Shown here: in pieces, positions 16,715 to 26,488 of the stretch
How the letters are laid out: each line of letters opens with the position of its first letter
Position numbering within the stretch: position 1 is the first letter of the stretch
Position numbers and translations under genes: made by a program
Notes under the pieces: generated by a model
Seen by the model: only the letters and a program-made list of their open reading frames with translations
What the model was told of the DNA's origin: nothing
Database searches by the model: none
From: RGIG3077 sp964490175
Lineage (GTDB): Bacteria; Bacillota; Clostridia; Oscillospirales; Ruminococcaceae
Assembly (NCBI GenBank): GCA_964490175.1
Contig: CAZBAI010000004.1
Location: forward strand, 1-64,000
DNA: 64,000 nt
Direction: 5' to 3'

Positions 16715-18202
16715 TTATCTGCCGCAATTTTCGGTCATACGTCGTATTTTTTCACATAATTTTTCGTTAATATCTTGCCGCTTCATTCTCCATCTCCAGT
16801 TTTTGCCAACTGTGGACGGCGTGTTCATGCGTGCAGAATCGTCAAGCCCGAGCCAATCCTGCATGGGTATTATGCACCGATTCGCTCTGCTTTGCAAAAC
16901 TGCGGCTATCATCGCCGTGCAAATCTCGCTGTCAGAAAGCGATTTTGCGTTGAAATACTCTTTCACATTCTTTTTTTCCTCATCGGATATGCTTTTAAGC
17001 CACGAAACAAGCGTATGATTATCGTGCGTGCCGGTGTATGCCACGCAATTTTCGCTGTAATTACAGGGAAGATAATCGCCGCTATGACCCGTATCACGAC
17101 TGTCAAAGGCAAATTGCAGCACTTTCATTCCCGCAAAGCCCAAGCGCTTTACAAGCTGCTTTACCGTATCTGTCACAAAGCCCAAATCCTCTGCGATAAT
17201 GTCTTTTTTTCCAAGCGATTTTTCGATATGCTCAAACAATTTTGCGCCCGGTCCCTTTTTCCAGATGCCGAATTTTGCCAAAGGCAAATTTGCGTCTATG
17301 GCATAATATTCGTCAAATCCCCTAAAATGGTCGATCCTTACGGTATCATAAAGCTCAAAGTTTTTTTCAAACCGCTTTATCCACCATTGATATCCGCTTT
17401 TTTCGTGCTCTTTCCAATTATAAAGAGGATTGCCCCAAAGCTGTCCGTTTTCGGCAAAACCATCGGGCGGACAGCCTGCAACATATCTCGGCTTTTTGCT
17501 AAAATCAAGGTCGAAAAGCGCAGGGCAAGCCCACACATCGGCGCTGTCATATGACGCATATATGGGCATATCTCCGATTATTAAGATTCGTTTTTTGTTG
17601 GCATATTCCTTAAGTTTTGCCCACTGCTCAAAAAATTTATACTGCAAAAATTTATAAAAGCTTGTTTGTTCAAAAAGCTCTTCACCGTATTTTTGCAGCA
17701 AATCCGATTTTGAAAGTTTGCTGCATTCTCCCCACTTATCGTGTGAAGCTCCGCCGAATTTATCCTTTAATGCCATAAACAATGCATAATCGTCAAGCCA
17801 AGCGTTATTTCGGCAAAATTCGTCAAAGCTTCGGTCTTTAAAATCTTTCGCACCGCAATACGCCGTTTTGAGCAGCTTGCGGCGGTTTTCATACAGCTTT
17901 TGATAATCGATATTGCAAATATCCTTGCCAAAATCGGCAAGATCGCATTCTTTTTTCGTCAGCAAGCCCTCATCGCACAGCGCTTTAAGACTAATAAAAT
18001 AAGAGTTTCCGGCAAATACGGAAAATGATTGATACGGCGAATCGCCAAACCCTGTCGGACACATCGGCAAAAGCTGCCAATATCTTTGCCCTGCCGATTC
18101 CAGAAAATCCGCAAATTCATATGTGCTTTCATCAAAGCAGCCGATTCCGTATTCCGACGGCAAGCTCGATATTGCAAGCAGTATTCCTGCGCTTTTTTGC
18201 AT
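16715..18202 (-). CDS. malQ: 4-alpha-glucanotransferase (amylomaltase)
   Basis: A 495-residue GH77 enzyme that disproportionates maltose and maltodextrins in the cytoplasm. It opens with GILLAISSLPSEYGIG and ESAGQRYWQLLP. The nucleophile Asp is in VRIDHFRGFDEYY, the acid/base Glu in IIAEDLGF and the third carboxylate in GTHDNHT. Length matches bacterial MalQ. GAGGTG precedes the ATG. It lies 4 bases after the phosphatase gene. With GlgP it would convert maltose into glucose and glucose-1-phosphate. Confidence 0.95.
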   Translation of the reverse strand: MQKSAGILLAISSLPSEYGIGCFDESTYEFADFLESAGQRYWQLLPMCPTGFGDSPYQSFSVFAGNSYFISLKALCDEGLLTKKECDLADFGKDICNIDYQKLYENRRKLLKTAYCGAKDFKDRSFDEFCRNNAWLDDYALFMALKDKFGGASHDKWGECSKLSKSDLLQKYGEELFEQTSFYKFLQYKFFEQWAKLKEYANKKRILIIGDMPIYASYDSADVWACPALFDLDFSKKPRYVAGCPPDGFAENGQLWGNPLYNWKEHEKSGYQWWIKRFEKNFELYDTVRIDHFRGFDEYYAIDANLPLAKFGIWKKGPGAKLFEHIEKSLGKKDIIAEDLGFVTDTVKQLVKRLGFAGMKVLQFAFDSRDTGHSGDYLPCNYSENCVAYTGTHDNHTLVSWLKSISDEEKKNVKEYFNAKSLSDSEICTAMIAAVLQSRANRCIIPMQDWLGLDDSARMNTPSTVGKNWRWRMKRQDINEKLCEKIRRMTENCGR

Positions 18203-18206
18203 TTTT

Positions 18207-19040
18207 TCACACCTCGCATTCGACCAAAACGCCGTAATGATCGGAAACTAACGGACTGCTTTTTCCGTCGAAAATCACTCTGTATTCCGATACCTTAGGC
18301 TTTTTATTGTGCCATATCTGGTCTATGCGCATTTCATCGCAATTTTTTAATCGTTCTTTCCACCCGTCGATATTGCCCCTTGCCGTATTCTCGCCGTGCC
18401 TGATTTCGGCAAACTCATAGCAATCATACCAATTCGACCGCTTTATCATATCATAGCCCTCGTTTGTGCGCTGTGCCGGATTGTTAAAATCGCCCAAAAG
18501 CCATATTTTTTGTGATTTAGGCAAATTTTTCAAAGTTTTTTCCCACTGCGCAGAAAAAGGCTCGGCTTTATCGTTCCACCAACCGTAATGAACGCTGAAA
18601 AACCAGCTGTCTGCCGATTCTTTTGTTCGCACGCCGAGCAGTTTTCGTGTTTTCCAATCATTGCAATCGCATTTTTCGCTCACACAGAATTGCTTTGCTT
18701 CGATTATTTTACTTTTGCTCATAAGGGCAATTCCCTCTTCATATTTGCCGTAACCGTTTTTTATTTTCAGCCATGTCCAATAATATTTTACGTTTTTGCG
18801 GCAAAGCAGCTTTGCAATGTTCATAACATGGTTGTCAATTTTTATATCACAGCTCTTGTCGCAGGCAAAATATCCGCAACTTTCGTCAATTTCGGCGCTC
18901 AAAGCATCGGCGCTTTGATTTGCCTCCTGCAAGGCTATAATATCGGGAAAAATCTTTGCGACGGTTTCGGCAAAAATCTCTGATTTTTTGCTGTAATCGC
19001 TTTCGATAAGACTGTGCGTATTGAGCGTTAAAAGCTTCAT
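18207..19040 (-). CDS. EEP-family phosphatase, probable maltose-6'-phosphate phosphatase
   Basis: A 277-residue protein of the endonuclease/exonuclease/phosphatase fold: MKLLTLNTHSL at the start (metal-binding Asn), IIALQEANQ (catalytic Glu), the VHYGWWNDK segment, LLGDFNNP (Asp-Asn) and the final SDHYGVLV (Asp-His). In Enterococcus faecalis an EEP-family protein, MapP, encoded beside the maltose PTS permease, removes phosphate from maltose-6'-phosphate. Here the gene lies between a PTS permease (8-base gap) and malQ (4-base gap), so the same job is likely. Substrate is inferred from neighbours; a DNase role is unlikely without a signal peptide. Confidence 0.8.
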   Translation of the reverse strand: MKLLTLNTHSLIESDYSKKSEIFAETVAKIFPDIIALQEANQSADALSAEIDESCGYFACDKSCDIKIDNHVMNIAKLLCRKNVKYYWTWLKIKNGYGKYEEGIALMSKSKIIEAKQFCVSEKCDCNDWKTRKLLGVRTKESADSWFFSVHYGWWNDKAEPFSAQWEKTLKNLPKSQKIWLLGDFNNPAQRTNEGYDMIKRSNWYDCYEFAEIRHGENTARGNIDGWKERLKNCDEMRIDQIWHNKKPKVSEYRVIFDGKSSPLVSDHYGVLVECEV

Positions 19041-19048
19041 TTTGCACC

Positions 19049-21190
19049 TCACAAAATATCATTTATATCGGATTTGAGCACATCGGCTTTCGGTCCGTAT
19101 ATTGCCTGAATGCCCTCGCCCTTTCTCACCACGCCGAGTGCACCCTGCGATTTCCACTGCGTATCATTTGCAACCTTTTGCGGATTTTTCACCGTAACAC
19201 GCAGCCTTGTCATGCACGCATCGACAAACACAATATTATCTCTGCCGCCCAAAAGCTCGATTATTTTTTCCGCCTGCAAGCTTGAATGCGCCGATTTCTT
19301 GTCGGAATCATTTTGAGTATCGTTAGCGCCGTCTAAAATATAATTGCCGAGTCTGCCGGGTGTTGCAAGCTTAAATCCGCCTATCATATAATAAGCGACA
19401 AAATATCCGATTGCAAAAAACGCTATTGAGCTTATCACAAAATTTATTATATCGCCCGCAAGTCCGGCTTTCAGCGACATCGGGATTCTCGTTATAAATT
19501 CAAGATTTCCGAACGAATGCAGCCGCAGATTCACAATCCCCGAAAGAGCAAAAGCGCACCCTTGAAGCAACGCATAAACAATATACAGCGGCAAAGCACA
19601 AAACATAAACATAAACTCAATCGGCTCGGTAACGCCCGTCAAAAAAACCGCAAGCGACGCCGAAAAAAACATTGAACGGTATTTTTTGCGCTTGTCTGCG
19701 TCGGTTCTGCGATACATCGCCAGCGCAACGCCAAGCAAAAGTCCGGTTGCGCCTATCATCTGCCCAACCTTAAAGCGTGCCGGTGTTACGCTTTCCAAAA
19801 GAGTGTTATATGACGATATATCGCCCGTGCTTTTGAAATTTATCAAATCCGTCACCCACGCAAGCCAAAGCGGGTCTTGACCGAAAACCTGCGTGCCCGC
19901 ATTAGTGCCGGTCAAAATGCGGTAAGTGCCACCGAACGAGGTATAATTCATCGGAATGGTAAGCATATGGTGCAAACCGAAGGGAAGCAGCAGCCTTTCC
20001 AGTGTGCCGTATACAAAAGGCGCCAGCAGCGGTGATGATGACGATGAATCGGCAATCCATATGCCAAACGCATTTATTTGCGATTGAACAAGCGGCCATA
20101 TCACCGAAAGCCCAAGCGACACTATCGATGACCAAAATATTACCGCAAGCGGCACAAAACGCTTTCCGTTAAAAAACGAAAGTGCGTCGGGCAGTTTTCT
20201 GAAATTGTAAAACTTATTATATACACTTCCGCCGACAAAGCCCGATATAATGCCGACAAATACGCCCATATTGAGCGCAGGCGCTCCAAGCACGGAGGTA
20301 AAATAATTTTCAACAAGCATTTCATTGCCGAAAAGCGAATGCACGACTGCTTCAGGGTCGCTTAGCATATCGCCTGAAACGCCGAAAACCGCCCCTGTTA
20401 TGCTGTTTATAAGAATAAATGTCAGCAATGCGGCAAAAGCTCCGCCGGCACGCTCCTTTGCCCACGAACCGCCGATTGCCACCGCAAATAAAATATGCAA
20501 ATTGTTGATAACCGCCCAGCCGATATTTTCGACCACACCGCCGATTGCCGCTACAACCGCATTGTCACCGCCGGCAATGAGGGCAAGCTTGCCGAGGCTT
20601 ATCATCAACCCTGCCGCCGGCATAACGGCGATAACCGTCATAAGCACCTTTCCGAGCTTTTGCAAAAAATCAAAGCTCTTTGAAGGCTCTTTAGACTTTG
20701 CTTCTTTTAAATTCTCACTCTCTTCAAAAGCTATCAGTTCGGATTCGCCGCCCCTTACATCGCCTTTGGAAATATGCAAATTCAATCCGTCTGCTCCGTC
20801 GCTTATCAAAATCGGCGTTATCAAGTTGATATTGTGCCTTTTAAGCAACTCTATATCAACCCGTGCAATAATATCACCGACCTTTACCCTATCGCCGACA
20901 GATACCGACACATCAAACCCATTGCCTTCCAGCGAAACCGTTTCAAGCCCGAAATGCACAAGAACCTCAATCCCATCATCGGAAGTAAATCCGAATGCGT
21001 GCTTTGTTTGAGCTATTGAGGACACAACGCCGTCAACAGGACTGTATATTACCCCGTCGTTCGGAATAACCGCACAGCCGTCACCCAAAGTCTTTTCGGA
21101 AAAAACCTTATCCGGCACTTTTTCAAGTTCTACGATTTTTCCGCTTACAGGTGAAATTATCGGTGCTGTTTTGCTTGATTTTTCGCCCAT
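19049..21190 (-). CDS. PTS permease with domain order EIIA-EIIC-EIIB, probably for maltose
   Basis: A 713-residue sugar importer of the glucose/maltose PTS superfamily. ATG at 21190 has GGGAGG six bases upstream. Residues 1-150 form an EIIA-Glc domain with the phospho-His in EVLVHFGLETV. The EIIC membrane domain (about 185-610) has the LLPFGLHHMLTIP and TGVTEPIEFMF motifs. The EIIB domain ends the protein, with phospho-Cys in VDACMTRLRV. In the better-known fused permeases EIIA is C-terminal, so the A-C-B order is less usual. MalQ, GlgP and the MapP-like phosphatase point to maltose; glucose or trehalose cannot be excluded. Confidence 0.9.
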   Translation of the reverse strand: MGEKSSKTAPIISPVSGKIVELEKVPDKVFSEKTLGDGCAVIPNDGVIYSPVDGVVSSIAQTKHAFGFTSDDGIEVLVHFGLETVSLEGNGFDVSVSVGDRVKVGDIIARVDIELLKRHNINLITPILISDGADGLNLHISKGDVRGGESELIAFEESENLKEAKSKEPSKSFDFLQKLGKVLMTVIAVMPAAGLMISLGKLALIAGGDNAVVAAIGGVVENIGWAVINNLHILFAVAIGGSWAKERAGGAFAALLTFILINSITGAVFGVSGDMLSDPEAVVHSLFGNEMLVENYFTSVLGAPALNMGVFVGIISGFVGGSVYNKFYNFRKLPDALSFFNGKRFVPLAVIFWSSIVSLGLSVIWPLVQSQINAFGIWIADSSSSSPLLAPFVYGTLERLLLPFGLHHMLTIPMNYTSFGGTYRILTGTNAGTQVFGQDPLWLAWVTDLINFKSTGDISSYNTLLESVTPARFKVGQMIGATGLLLGVALAMYRRTDADKRKKYRSMFFSASLAVFLTGVTEPIEFMFMFCALPLYIVYALLQGCAFALSGIVNLRLHSFGNLEFITRIPMSLKAGLAGDIINFVISSIAFFAIGYFVAYYMIGGFKLATPGRLGNYILDGANDTQNDSDKKSAHSSLQAEKIIELLGGRDNIVFVDACMTRLRVTVKNPQKVANDTQWKSQGALGVVRKGEGIQAIYGPKADVLKSDINDIL

Positions 21191-21222
21191 AAAAAACCTC
21201 CCTACCGAATTTTTAAAAAAAG

Positions 21223-23487
21223 CTACATACCTTGATATAATCTCCAAATATCCCGATTATATTCGCTTGCCGTCCTGTCGGAGGAAAAATATCCTGCCAT
21301 TGCAATGTTCGCAAGCATTTTTTTCGCCCAGCCGAAACGGTCTGTATAATCCGAATATGCCGCAGTTCGTTTTTTTGCATAGTCGTCAAAATCGGGAAAA
21401 GTCATAAACCAATCCTTATTTTTCAGCTCGTTTGAAAGCCTTTCAAGGCACTGCTTATTTCCTATTTTCATCATTTCTTTGCCCGTTATAAAATCAATTG
21501 CATTTTTTATATTTGCATTATTTTTGTAATATTCAAAAGGCTCATAGCTTTTATCTTTGTATCTTTTAACGACCTTGTCGCTTGAATCACCGAAAATATA
21601 AATATTATCGTCACCCACAAGACTGCGTATTTCAACATTTGCGCCGTCTGCCGTGCCCAAAGTCACAGCGCCGTTAAGCATAAGCTTCATGTTGCCCGTG
21701 CCGCTTGCCTCCTTTGAAGCAAGCGATATCTGCTGTGAAATATCGCAAGCCGGAATCAGCATTTGCGCCGAGCTGACATTATAGTTTTCAACCATCACAA
21801 CCCTTAGTTGCCTGCTGACATCACCGTTATTTTCAATCAGTTGATTCATGCATAAAATCAAATGAATTATATCCTGTGCGATTGTATAAGCAGGCGCCGC
21901 CTTTGCCCCGAATATCACCGTAACGGGAAACGGCAAATCAACGCCCGATTTTATTTCAAGATATTTACAAATTACATACAATATATTAAGCTGCTGCCTT
22001 TTGTATTCATGCAAGCGCTTTATCTGAATATCGAAAATCGAATTTTCATCAATTTCCGTGCCTTGCCGATAAAGCAGCTGCCGTTTCAGCTCAAGTTTAT
22101 TTTTTTGCTTTATATCCAAAAGCTTGGCAAGCACCTCTTTATCGTCTTTATATTCAAGCAATTTTTCAAGCTCCAAAGCGTCTTTTCGCCAGCTTTTTCC
22201 GATAAGCGAATCGGCAAACAGCGCAAGCTCGGGGTTTGCGTTTATAAGCCAACGCCGAAAGGTTATTCCGTTTGTTTTGTTTGAAAACTTTTCGGGATAT
22301 ATTTTATAAAAATCGCAAAGCTCCTCATTTTTTAAAATATTTGTATGAAGCTGTGCCACGCCGTTTACGCTGAATGAATAATGAATGGCGATATGCGCCA
22401 TGTGCACAAGCCCGTTTTCGTCGATAATTCGCAGCTTTGGGTTGTCATGCTCGGCTTTTGTTTTTTTATCAAGCATTTTTATTATTTCGACAATTTGCGG
22501 CACGACTTTTTCAATATACGAAAGCGGCCATTTTTCAAGTGCCTCGGAAAGAATCGTATGATTTGTATAAGCACAGCTTTTTCTTACAATCTCAATTGCC
22601 TTATCTTCATCGATATTCCTTTCGCAAAGCAGCCTGATAAGCTCGGGAATAATCATTGCCGGATGCGTATCGTTTATCTGAATCACGGCATAATCATAAA
22701 GGTCATAAAGCTTACAATTACGCATAACGCTTTCATCGATAATCAGCCTTGCCGCATTCGACGCCATAAAATATTCCTGATAAATTCTCAAAAGACGTCC
22801 GTTTTCATCGCTGTCATCAGGATAAAGAAACAACGTCAGATTCTTTTGAATATCAGTCTTATCAAACTCAATTCCGTCATGCACGATTGATTCATCGGCG
22901 CTTTCGGCATCAAACAAATGCAGTCTGTTTACAACTCCGTTATAGCCGGTGATTATAATGTCATACATTTTTGAAGAAATTGTAAAATCTTTAAATGCAA
23001 TGCTGTACGAAACGTCGGTTTCTTCAAGCGGACTGTTTGCATTTTTCCAAAAATCCGGTGCGGCAGTCTGCATATTGTTTTTGAAAATTTGCTTAAAAAG
23101 TCCGAAGTGATAACACAGCCCGATGCCATCGCCGCAAAGCCCAAGCGTTGCGGCAGAATCGAGCAGGCACACCGCAAGCCGCCCGAGTCCGCCGTTTCCC
23201 AGCGCCGGCTCGTTTTCAAGTTCTTCTATTTCCGCAATGCTTTTGCCGTTTTCTTCAAGCTCTTTTTTCACCTCGTCATACAACCCCAAATTTATCAAAT
23301 TGTTTGACAAAAGCTTTCCTATGAGAAATTCGGCGCAAATGTAATACAATTTCTTTTTGTCATCGCTTTTTTCTTTTTGTTTTGCCGCTTGATTTATCGT
23401 TATTAACAATGCGCAGTAAATTTCCTCATTGCTGCATTGCGCTATATTTTTGCCATATGTGCGCTGTAAAATATTTGAAAGTAACAT
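21223..23487 (-). CDS. glgP: Glycogen / maltodextrin phosphorylase
   Basis: A 754-residue GT35 phosphorylase releasing glucose-1-phosphate from alpha-1,4-glucans. Visible are the N-terminal AEFLIGKLL, NEPALGNGGLGRLA, QINDTHPAM, the GAKAAPAY segment and the pyridoxal-phosphate lysine in EASGTGNMKLMLNGA. It is somewhat shorter than the E. coli enzymes (about 800), with little of the N-terminal regulatory extension. AGGAG precedes the ATG. It opens the operon, 32 bases before the PTS permease. Operon context favours short maltodextrins over stored glycogen as substrate. Confidence 0.95.
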   Translation of the reverse strand: MLLSNILQRTYGKNIAQCSNEEIYCALLITINQAAKQKEKSDDKKKLYYICAEFLIGKLLSNNLINLGLYDEVKKELEENGKSIAEIEELENEPALGNGGLGRLAVCLLDSAATLGLCGDGIGLCYHFGLFKQIFKNNMQTAAPDFWKNANSPLEETDVSYSIAFKDFTISSKMYDIIITGYNGVVNRLHLFDAESADESIVHDGIEFDKTDIQKNLTLFLYPDDSDENGRLLRIYQEYFMASNAARLIIDESVMRNCKLYDLYDYAVIQINDTHPAMIIPELIRLLCERNIDEDKAIEIVRKSCAYTNHTILSEALEKWPLSYIEKVVPQIVEIIKMLDKKTKAEHDNPKLRIIDENGLVHMAHIAIHYSFSVNGVAQLHTNILKNEELCDFYKIYPEKFSNKTNGITFRRWLINANPELALFADSLIGKSWRKDALELEKLLEYKDDKEVLAKLLDIKQKNKLELKRQLLYRQGTEIDENSIFDIQIKRLHEYKRQQLNILYVICKYLEIKSGVDLPFPVTVIFGAKAAPAYTIAQDIIHLILCMNQLIENNGDVSRQLRVVMVENYNVSSAQMLIPACDISQQISLASKEASGTGNMKLMLNGAVTLGTADGANVEIRSLVGDDNIYIFGDSSDKVVKRYKDKSYEPFEYYKNNANIKNAIDFITGKEMMKIGNKQCLERLSNELKNKDWFMTFPDFDDYAKKRTAAYSDYTDRFGWAKKMLANIAMAGYFSSDRTASEYNRDIWRLYQGM

Positions 23488-23652
23488 GATTTATCTCCTA
23501 TATTTTTTTAAAACTTTTTGCCTTAGCTTTATTATGACCCCGCCAATGCCGCAGTAATCATTTTTTCTTTAAAAAATACCGGGCTTTAATTTTTGCGACA
23601 AAGCTTTCCGCCGATTTAATGCGCATTTGCCGCACAAGTTGAGTCAATACAG

Positions 23653-23710
23653 ATAAAAAAACAAAACGCACTGCTTTAAGGCTTGTAAAAAAGCCGTAAA
23701 ACAGTGCATT
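23653..23710 (-). terminator. Terminator of the tsaD operon
   Basis: Minus strand: GCACTG (23702-23707) pairs with CAGTGC (23669-23674), with an inner GGCTT/AAGCC helix, followed by GTTTTGTTTTTTT. The remaining bases up to glgP (23488-23652) hold its leader; I see no confident promoter there. Confidence 0.75.
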
Positions 23711-23732
23711 TATTCATCATTTTTATATATAT

Positions 23733-24743
23733 TCAGTTGTCCTCAAGCGGCATTGTGGCATAAGCGTTAAGGCTTAAATCCGCTCTTTTTCCGCTTATAT
23801 ATTCATAATATCCTTGGCAGGCGATCATCGCCGCATTGTCACCGCAGTATTTAAGTTCAGGCAAAAAAAGGCGTTTGTTTTCGTTTAAGCACGCACTTTC
23901 AAACGAGTTGCGCACCCCTGTGTTTGCCGAAACGCCGCCTGCGACGGCGATTTTGTCATAGCCGAGATTTTTTGCGGCAAGCATTGTTTTTTGCGTCAAA
24001 ATCGAAGCAATTTTTGATTGAAGCGATGCACAAAGGTCGTTTTTATCAATACTTTCATTCTTTTGCTCGGCATTGTGGACAAGGTTTACAACAGCGGTTT
24101 TCAAACCCGAAAAGCTGAAATCATACTCACCTGTGGCAACCTTGGGGGTTGGCAACGAATATCTTTCGGCATTACCGTCTTTTGCGGATTTATCGACCCA
24201 CACGCCGCCCGGATACGGAAATCCCATAACTCTCGCCGCTTTATCAAAGCATTCGCCTGCGGCGTCATCACGTGTTCTGCCCACCACACTGAATTTTGTA
24301 TAATCACGCACCTCAACAATATGACTGTGCCCGCCGCTTGCAACAAGGCAAAGATACGGCGGCTTTAAATCAACATGGCTGATATAATTCGAGGCAATAT
24401 GCCCGGCAAGATGGTGCACCGGCACAAGCGGCTTGTCCCACGCCATTGCCAAAGCCTTTGCAAAGCTAACTCCGACAAGCAATGCGCCAATCAACCCGGG
24501 AGCGTATGTCACGGCGACCGCATCAATATCATCACAGGTGCAATTTGCGTCATCAAGCGCTTTTTGCACAACACCGAGTATATTCTCGCAATGGCGGCGT
24601 GAAGCAATTTCCGGCACAACGCCGCCGAATTTACGGTGCTCTTCAATTTGCGTTGCCACCACCGAGGAAAGAATGATTCTCCCATCTTCACAAACGCTTG
24701 CGGCTGTTTCGTCGCAAGAACTTTCAATTCCCAATATTTTCAT
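23733..24743 (-). CDS. tsaD: tRNA N6-threonylcarbamoyladenosine transferase subunit
   Basis: A 336-residue Kae1/TsaD protein that adds the threonylcarbamoyl group to A37 of ANN-decoding tRNAs together with TsaB and TsaE. Hallmarks are MKILGIESSCDETAASV, VPEIASRRH, the metal site VHHLAGHIASN and the VVASGGHSHIV loop, then CFDKAARVMG and GGVSANTGVR. It overlaps rimI by one base (TAATG), so the pair is translationally coupled, as in many Firmicutes. TsaB is not in the window. Confidence 0.97.
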   Translation of the reverse strand: MKILGIESSCDETAASVCEDGRIILSSVVATQIEEHRKFGGVVPEIASRRHCENILGVVQKALDDANCTCDDIDAVAVTYAPGLIGALLVGVSFAKALAMAWDKPLVPVHHLAGHIASNYISHVDLKPPYLCLVASGGHSHIVEVRDYTKFSVVGRTRDDAAGECFDKAARVMGFPYPGGVWVDKSAKDGNAERYSLPTPKVATGEYDFSFSGLKTAVVNLVHNAEQKNESIDKNDLCASLQSKIASILTQKTMLAAKNLGYDKIAVAGGVSANTGVRNSFESACLNENKRLFLPELKYCGDNAAMIACQGYYEYISGKRADLSLNAYATMPLEDN

Positions 24744-25207
24744 TAGCGCTCCATCTCTTTTAAAAATTTCGTCATCAATATTGCATCCTCAAAGGGGGCG
24801 CTGTAAAAACCTTTGCGCACCCCTACCGTTTTAAATCCGTTTTTTTCATACAAATTGCGTGCCGCAACATTGCCCTTCCTGACTTCAAGCATAATACATT
24901 CGGCAAAGTTGCCGACATATTCTTCAAGCTCGCACAGCAAGCTTTCGGCAACGCCGGAATTTCGACTGTCAGGCTTAGTTGCAAGCCTATTTATATTAAC
25001 CTCATCAAGAACAAAATCCGCAAATAAATATCCGCAAAGCTTGCCGCTTTTTATCGCACACAGCAGTATATTGCGCTCGTTTTCAATGGCGTCTTTAATG
25101 TTTTTTTCGCTCCACGTCTGCCGAAAGCATTGGTTTTCGATATCGACAATCGACTTTATATCAAGGCTTGTAATTTTCCTTATCATAACATTTCCGGCAG
25201 TTTTCAC
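24743..25207 (-). CDS. rimI: Ribosomal-protein-alanine N-acetyltransferase
   Basis: A 154-residue GNAT protein. GTG at 25207 forms a four-base GTGA overlap with the upstream stop; ATG at 25186 (MIRKITSLD) is an equally possible start. The acetyl-CoA loop is NRLATKPDSRNSGVAESLL, followed by IMLEVRKGNVAARNLYEKNGF, the RimI/TsaD-linked signature. It acetylates the N-terminus of ribosomal protein S18 in E. coli; the role in Firmicutes is inferred. Coupled to tsaD. Confidence 0.9.
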   Translation of the reverse strand: MKTAGNVMIRKITSLDIKSIVDIENQCFRQTWSEKNIKDAIENERNILLCAIKSGKLCGYLFADFVLDEVNINRLATKPDSRNSGVAESLLCELEEYVGNFAECIMLEVRKGNVAARNLYEKNGFKTVGVRKGFYSAPFEDAILMTKFLKEMER

Positions 25208-25749
25208 CGTTTACCCAAAAATCTCGGTTTAAAATAATCTTTATATATAAGCATATATGCAGTGAGAATTTTATCATAAACCAAAAAAACAATTGTGGTA
25301 AAGATAAGCAACACGGGAACAACGTATTTTCCGAGAAATTCAAAATCGGCAAACATATCATCGACCCCAAGCACCAGCATACTGAGCTTAAATATTGCAA
25401 CAATGCAGACGTTATATATCAAAACTTTCAACACAAACCGAATTAACGCTGTTTTCAACCTGTCTATATACTGCTTTAAAATCGGATAATGCCCAAACAG
25501 CATAATAAACATCAATGCGGCTTCCTTATCGGGAGTTATAAACAGCGAAAGCAAGCCGATTCCGATATAAGTGACAAACGCCCATTTCACGCCGATATCA
25601 GCCACTATCACCAACAGCAGACCGCCTGCAAGCATTGGAAATGCAATATAAAACGCCGGCAAAATGCCTGTCATAAACATTACAAACAAGCTCATTGAAG
25701 ATATCACGCCGCCAAGAGCGACCTTATAGCTGGCGTTTTTACATTCCAA
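25204..25749 (-). CDS. Small integral membrane protein, unknown function
   Basis: A 181-residue hydrophobic protein with about five membrane segments (near residues 12-30, 35-65, 70-85, 105-130, 140-165) and a short basic C-terminus. TTG at 25749 is favoured because AGAGGTGG lies 5 bases before it; GTG at 25758 is an alternative. The shape and the GGVISSMSLF start recall S-components and related small membrane proteins of Firmicutes, but I see no diagnostic motif and do not assign a function. Co-transcribed with DUF4830 upstream and rimI-tsaD downstream. Confidence 0.75.
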   Translation of the reverse strand: MECKNASYKVALGGVISSMSLFVMFMTGILPAFYIAFPMLAGGLLLVIVADIGVKWAFVTYIGIGLLSLFITPDKEAALMFIMLFGHYPILKQYIDRLKTALIRFVLKVLIYNVCIVAIFKLSMLVLGVDDMFADFEFLGKYVVPVLLIFTTIVFLVYDKILTAYMLIYKDYFKPRFLGKR

Positions 25750-25807
25750 AATTTCCACCTCTTCAAACTTTCTTTACCTTTAATTTTAACAAATAAAGCA
25801 CCAAAAG

Positions 25808-26266
25808 TCAACACCTTGCTTGCAGTGCCTCAACAAATCCGTTTTGCTCATAAAGATATATATCGGCGGCGATGATTTTGCCGTTTTTAACAACAAGCGA
25901 CGCCCTTACATTGTCCGAATCTTCATAGTTTTTCACCTCATATGTATAAAGCCGGGCTTTTTCGCCTTTGTACTTTTCGATATCAAAGCCTGCGGCGGAT
26001 TGCATTTGACAATATTCGGCATAAGATTTTGAAAACTCGCTCGGTATTTGAATCTGCCTTGATGATAATTCTTTAACGTCAAGCTTATTCATATTCAAAA
26101 AAAATTCTCTTGCCTGTGCCGAAGAATAATCCCTGTTTTCTCTTACCTGCTTATTTAAAACATAATGCGACAGCAAAATTGCTGTCAACAGTGACAAAAT
26201 CAATATCAAAACAATTGAAAAGCGCTTTATTTTCGTCCCTTTTAAATTAAATGACATCAAAAACAT
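25808..26266 (-). CDS. Membrane-anchored DUF4830 protein
   Basis: A 152-residue protein: a short cytoplasmic start, one membrane anchor (about 15-35), and an outside domain. ATG at 26266 has AGGGGTGAG seven bases upstream. The outer domain matches the DUF4830 pattern I recall: QIPSEFSKSYAEYCQMQSAAGFD, then YKGEKARLYTYEV, ending with a VVKNGKIIAADI strand. Function unknown. It opens the minus-strand operon ending in tsaD and is divergent from the DUF1846 gene. Confidence 0.8.
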   Translation of the reverse strand: MFLMSFNLKGTKIKRFSIVLILILSLLTAILLSHYVLNKQVRENRDYSSAQAREFFLNMNKLDVKELSSRQIQIPSEFSKSYAEYCQMQSAAGFDIEKYKGEKARLYTYEVKNYEDSDNVRASLVVKNGKIIAADIYLYEQNGFVEALQARC

Positions 26267-26345
26267 AAAAAATCTCACCCCTTTTGATTAAATTATGCGC
26301 ATTTGCAAAAATTTATTACAAAAATAACGCTAAGGCAAAATGCAC

Positions 26346-26374
26346 TTGAAATCATAATGATTTTGTGCTATAAT
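26346..26374 (+). promoter_or_regulatory. Promoter of the DUF1846 gene
   Basis: TTGAAA (26346-26351), 17-base spacer, TATAAT (26369-26374); start codon 115 bases downstream. Confidence 0.85.
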
Positions 26375-26488
26375 GTTTTTCGGGTTGATTTGATTCGACC
26401 CTCTTTGCGGTATTGCGACGTTTTTGCTGTATCTTGCCTGCATTGCCGCAGCAAAATTGAATCTGATGAATTATCGAGGTTGCGTAAG

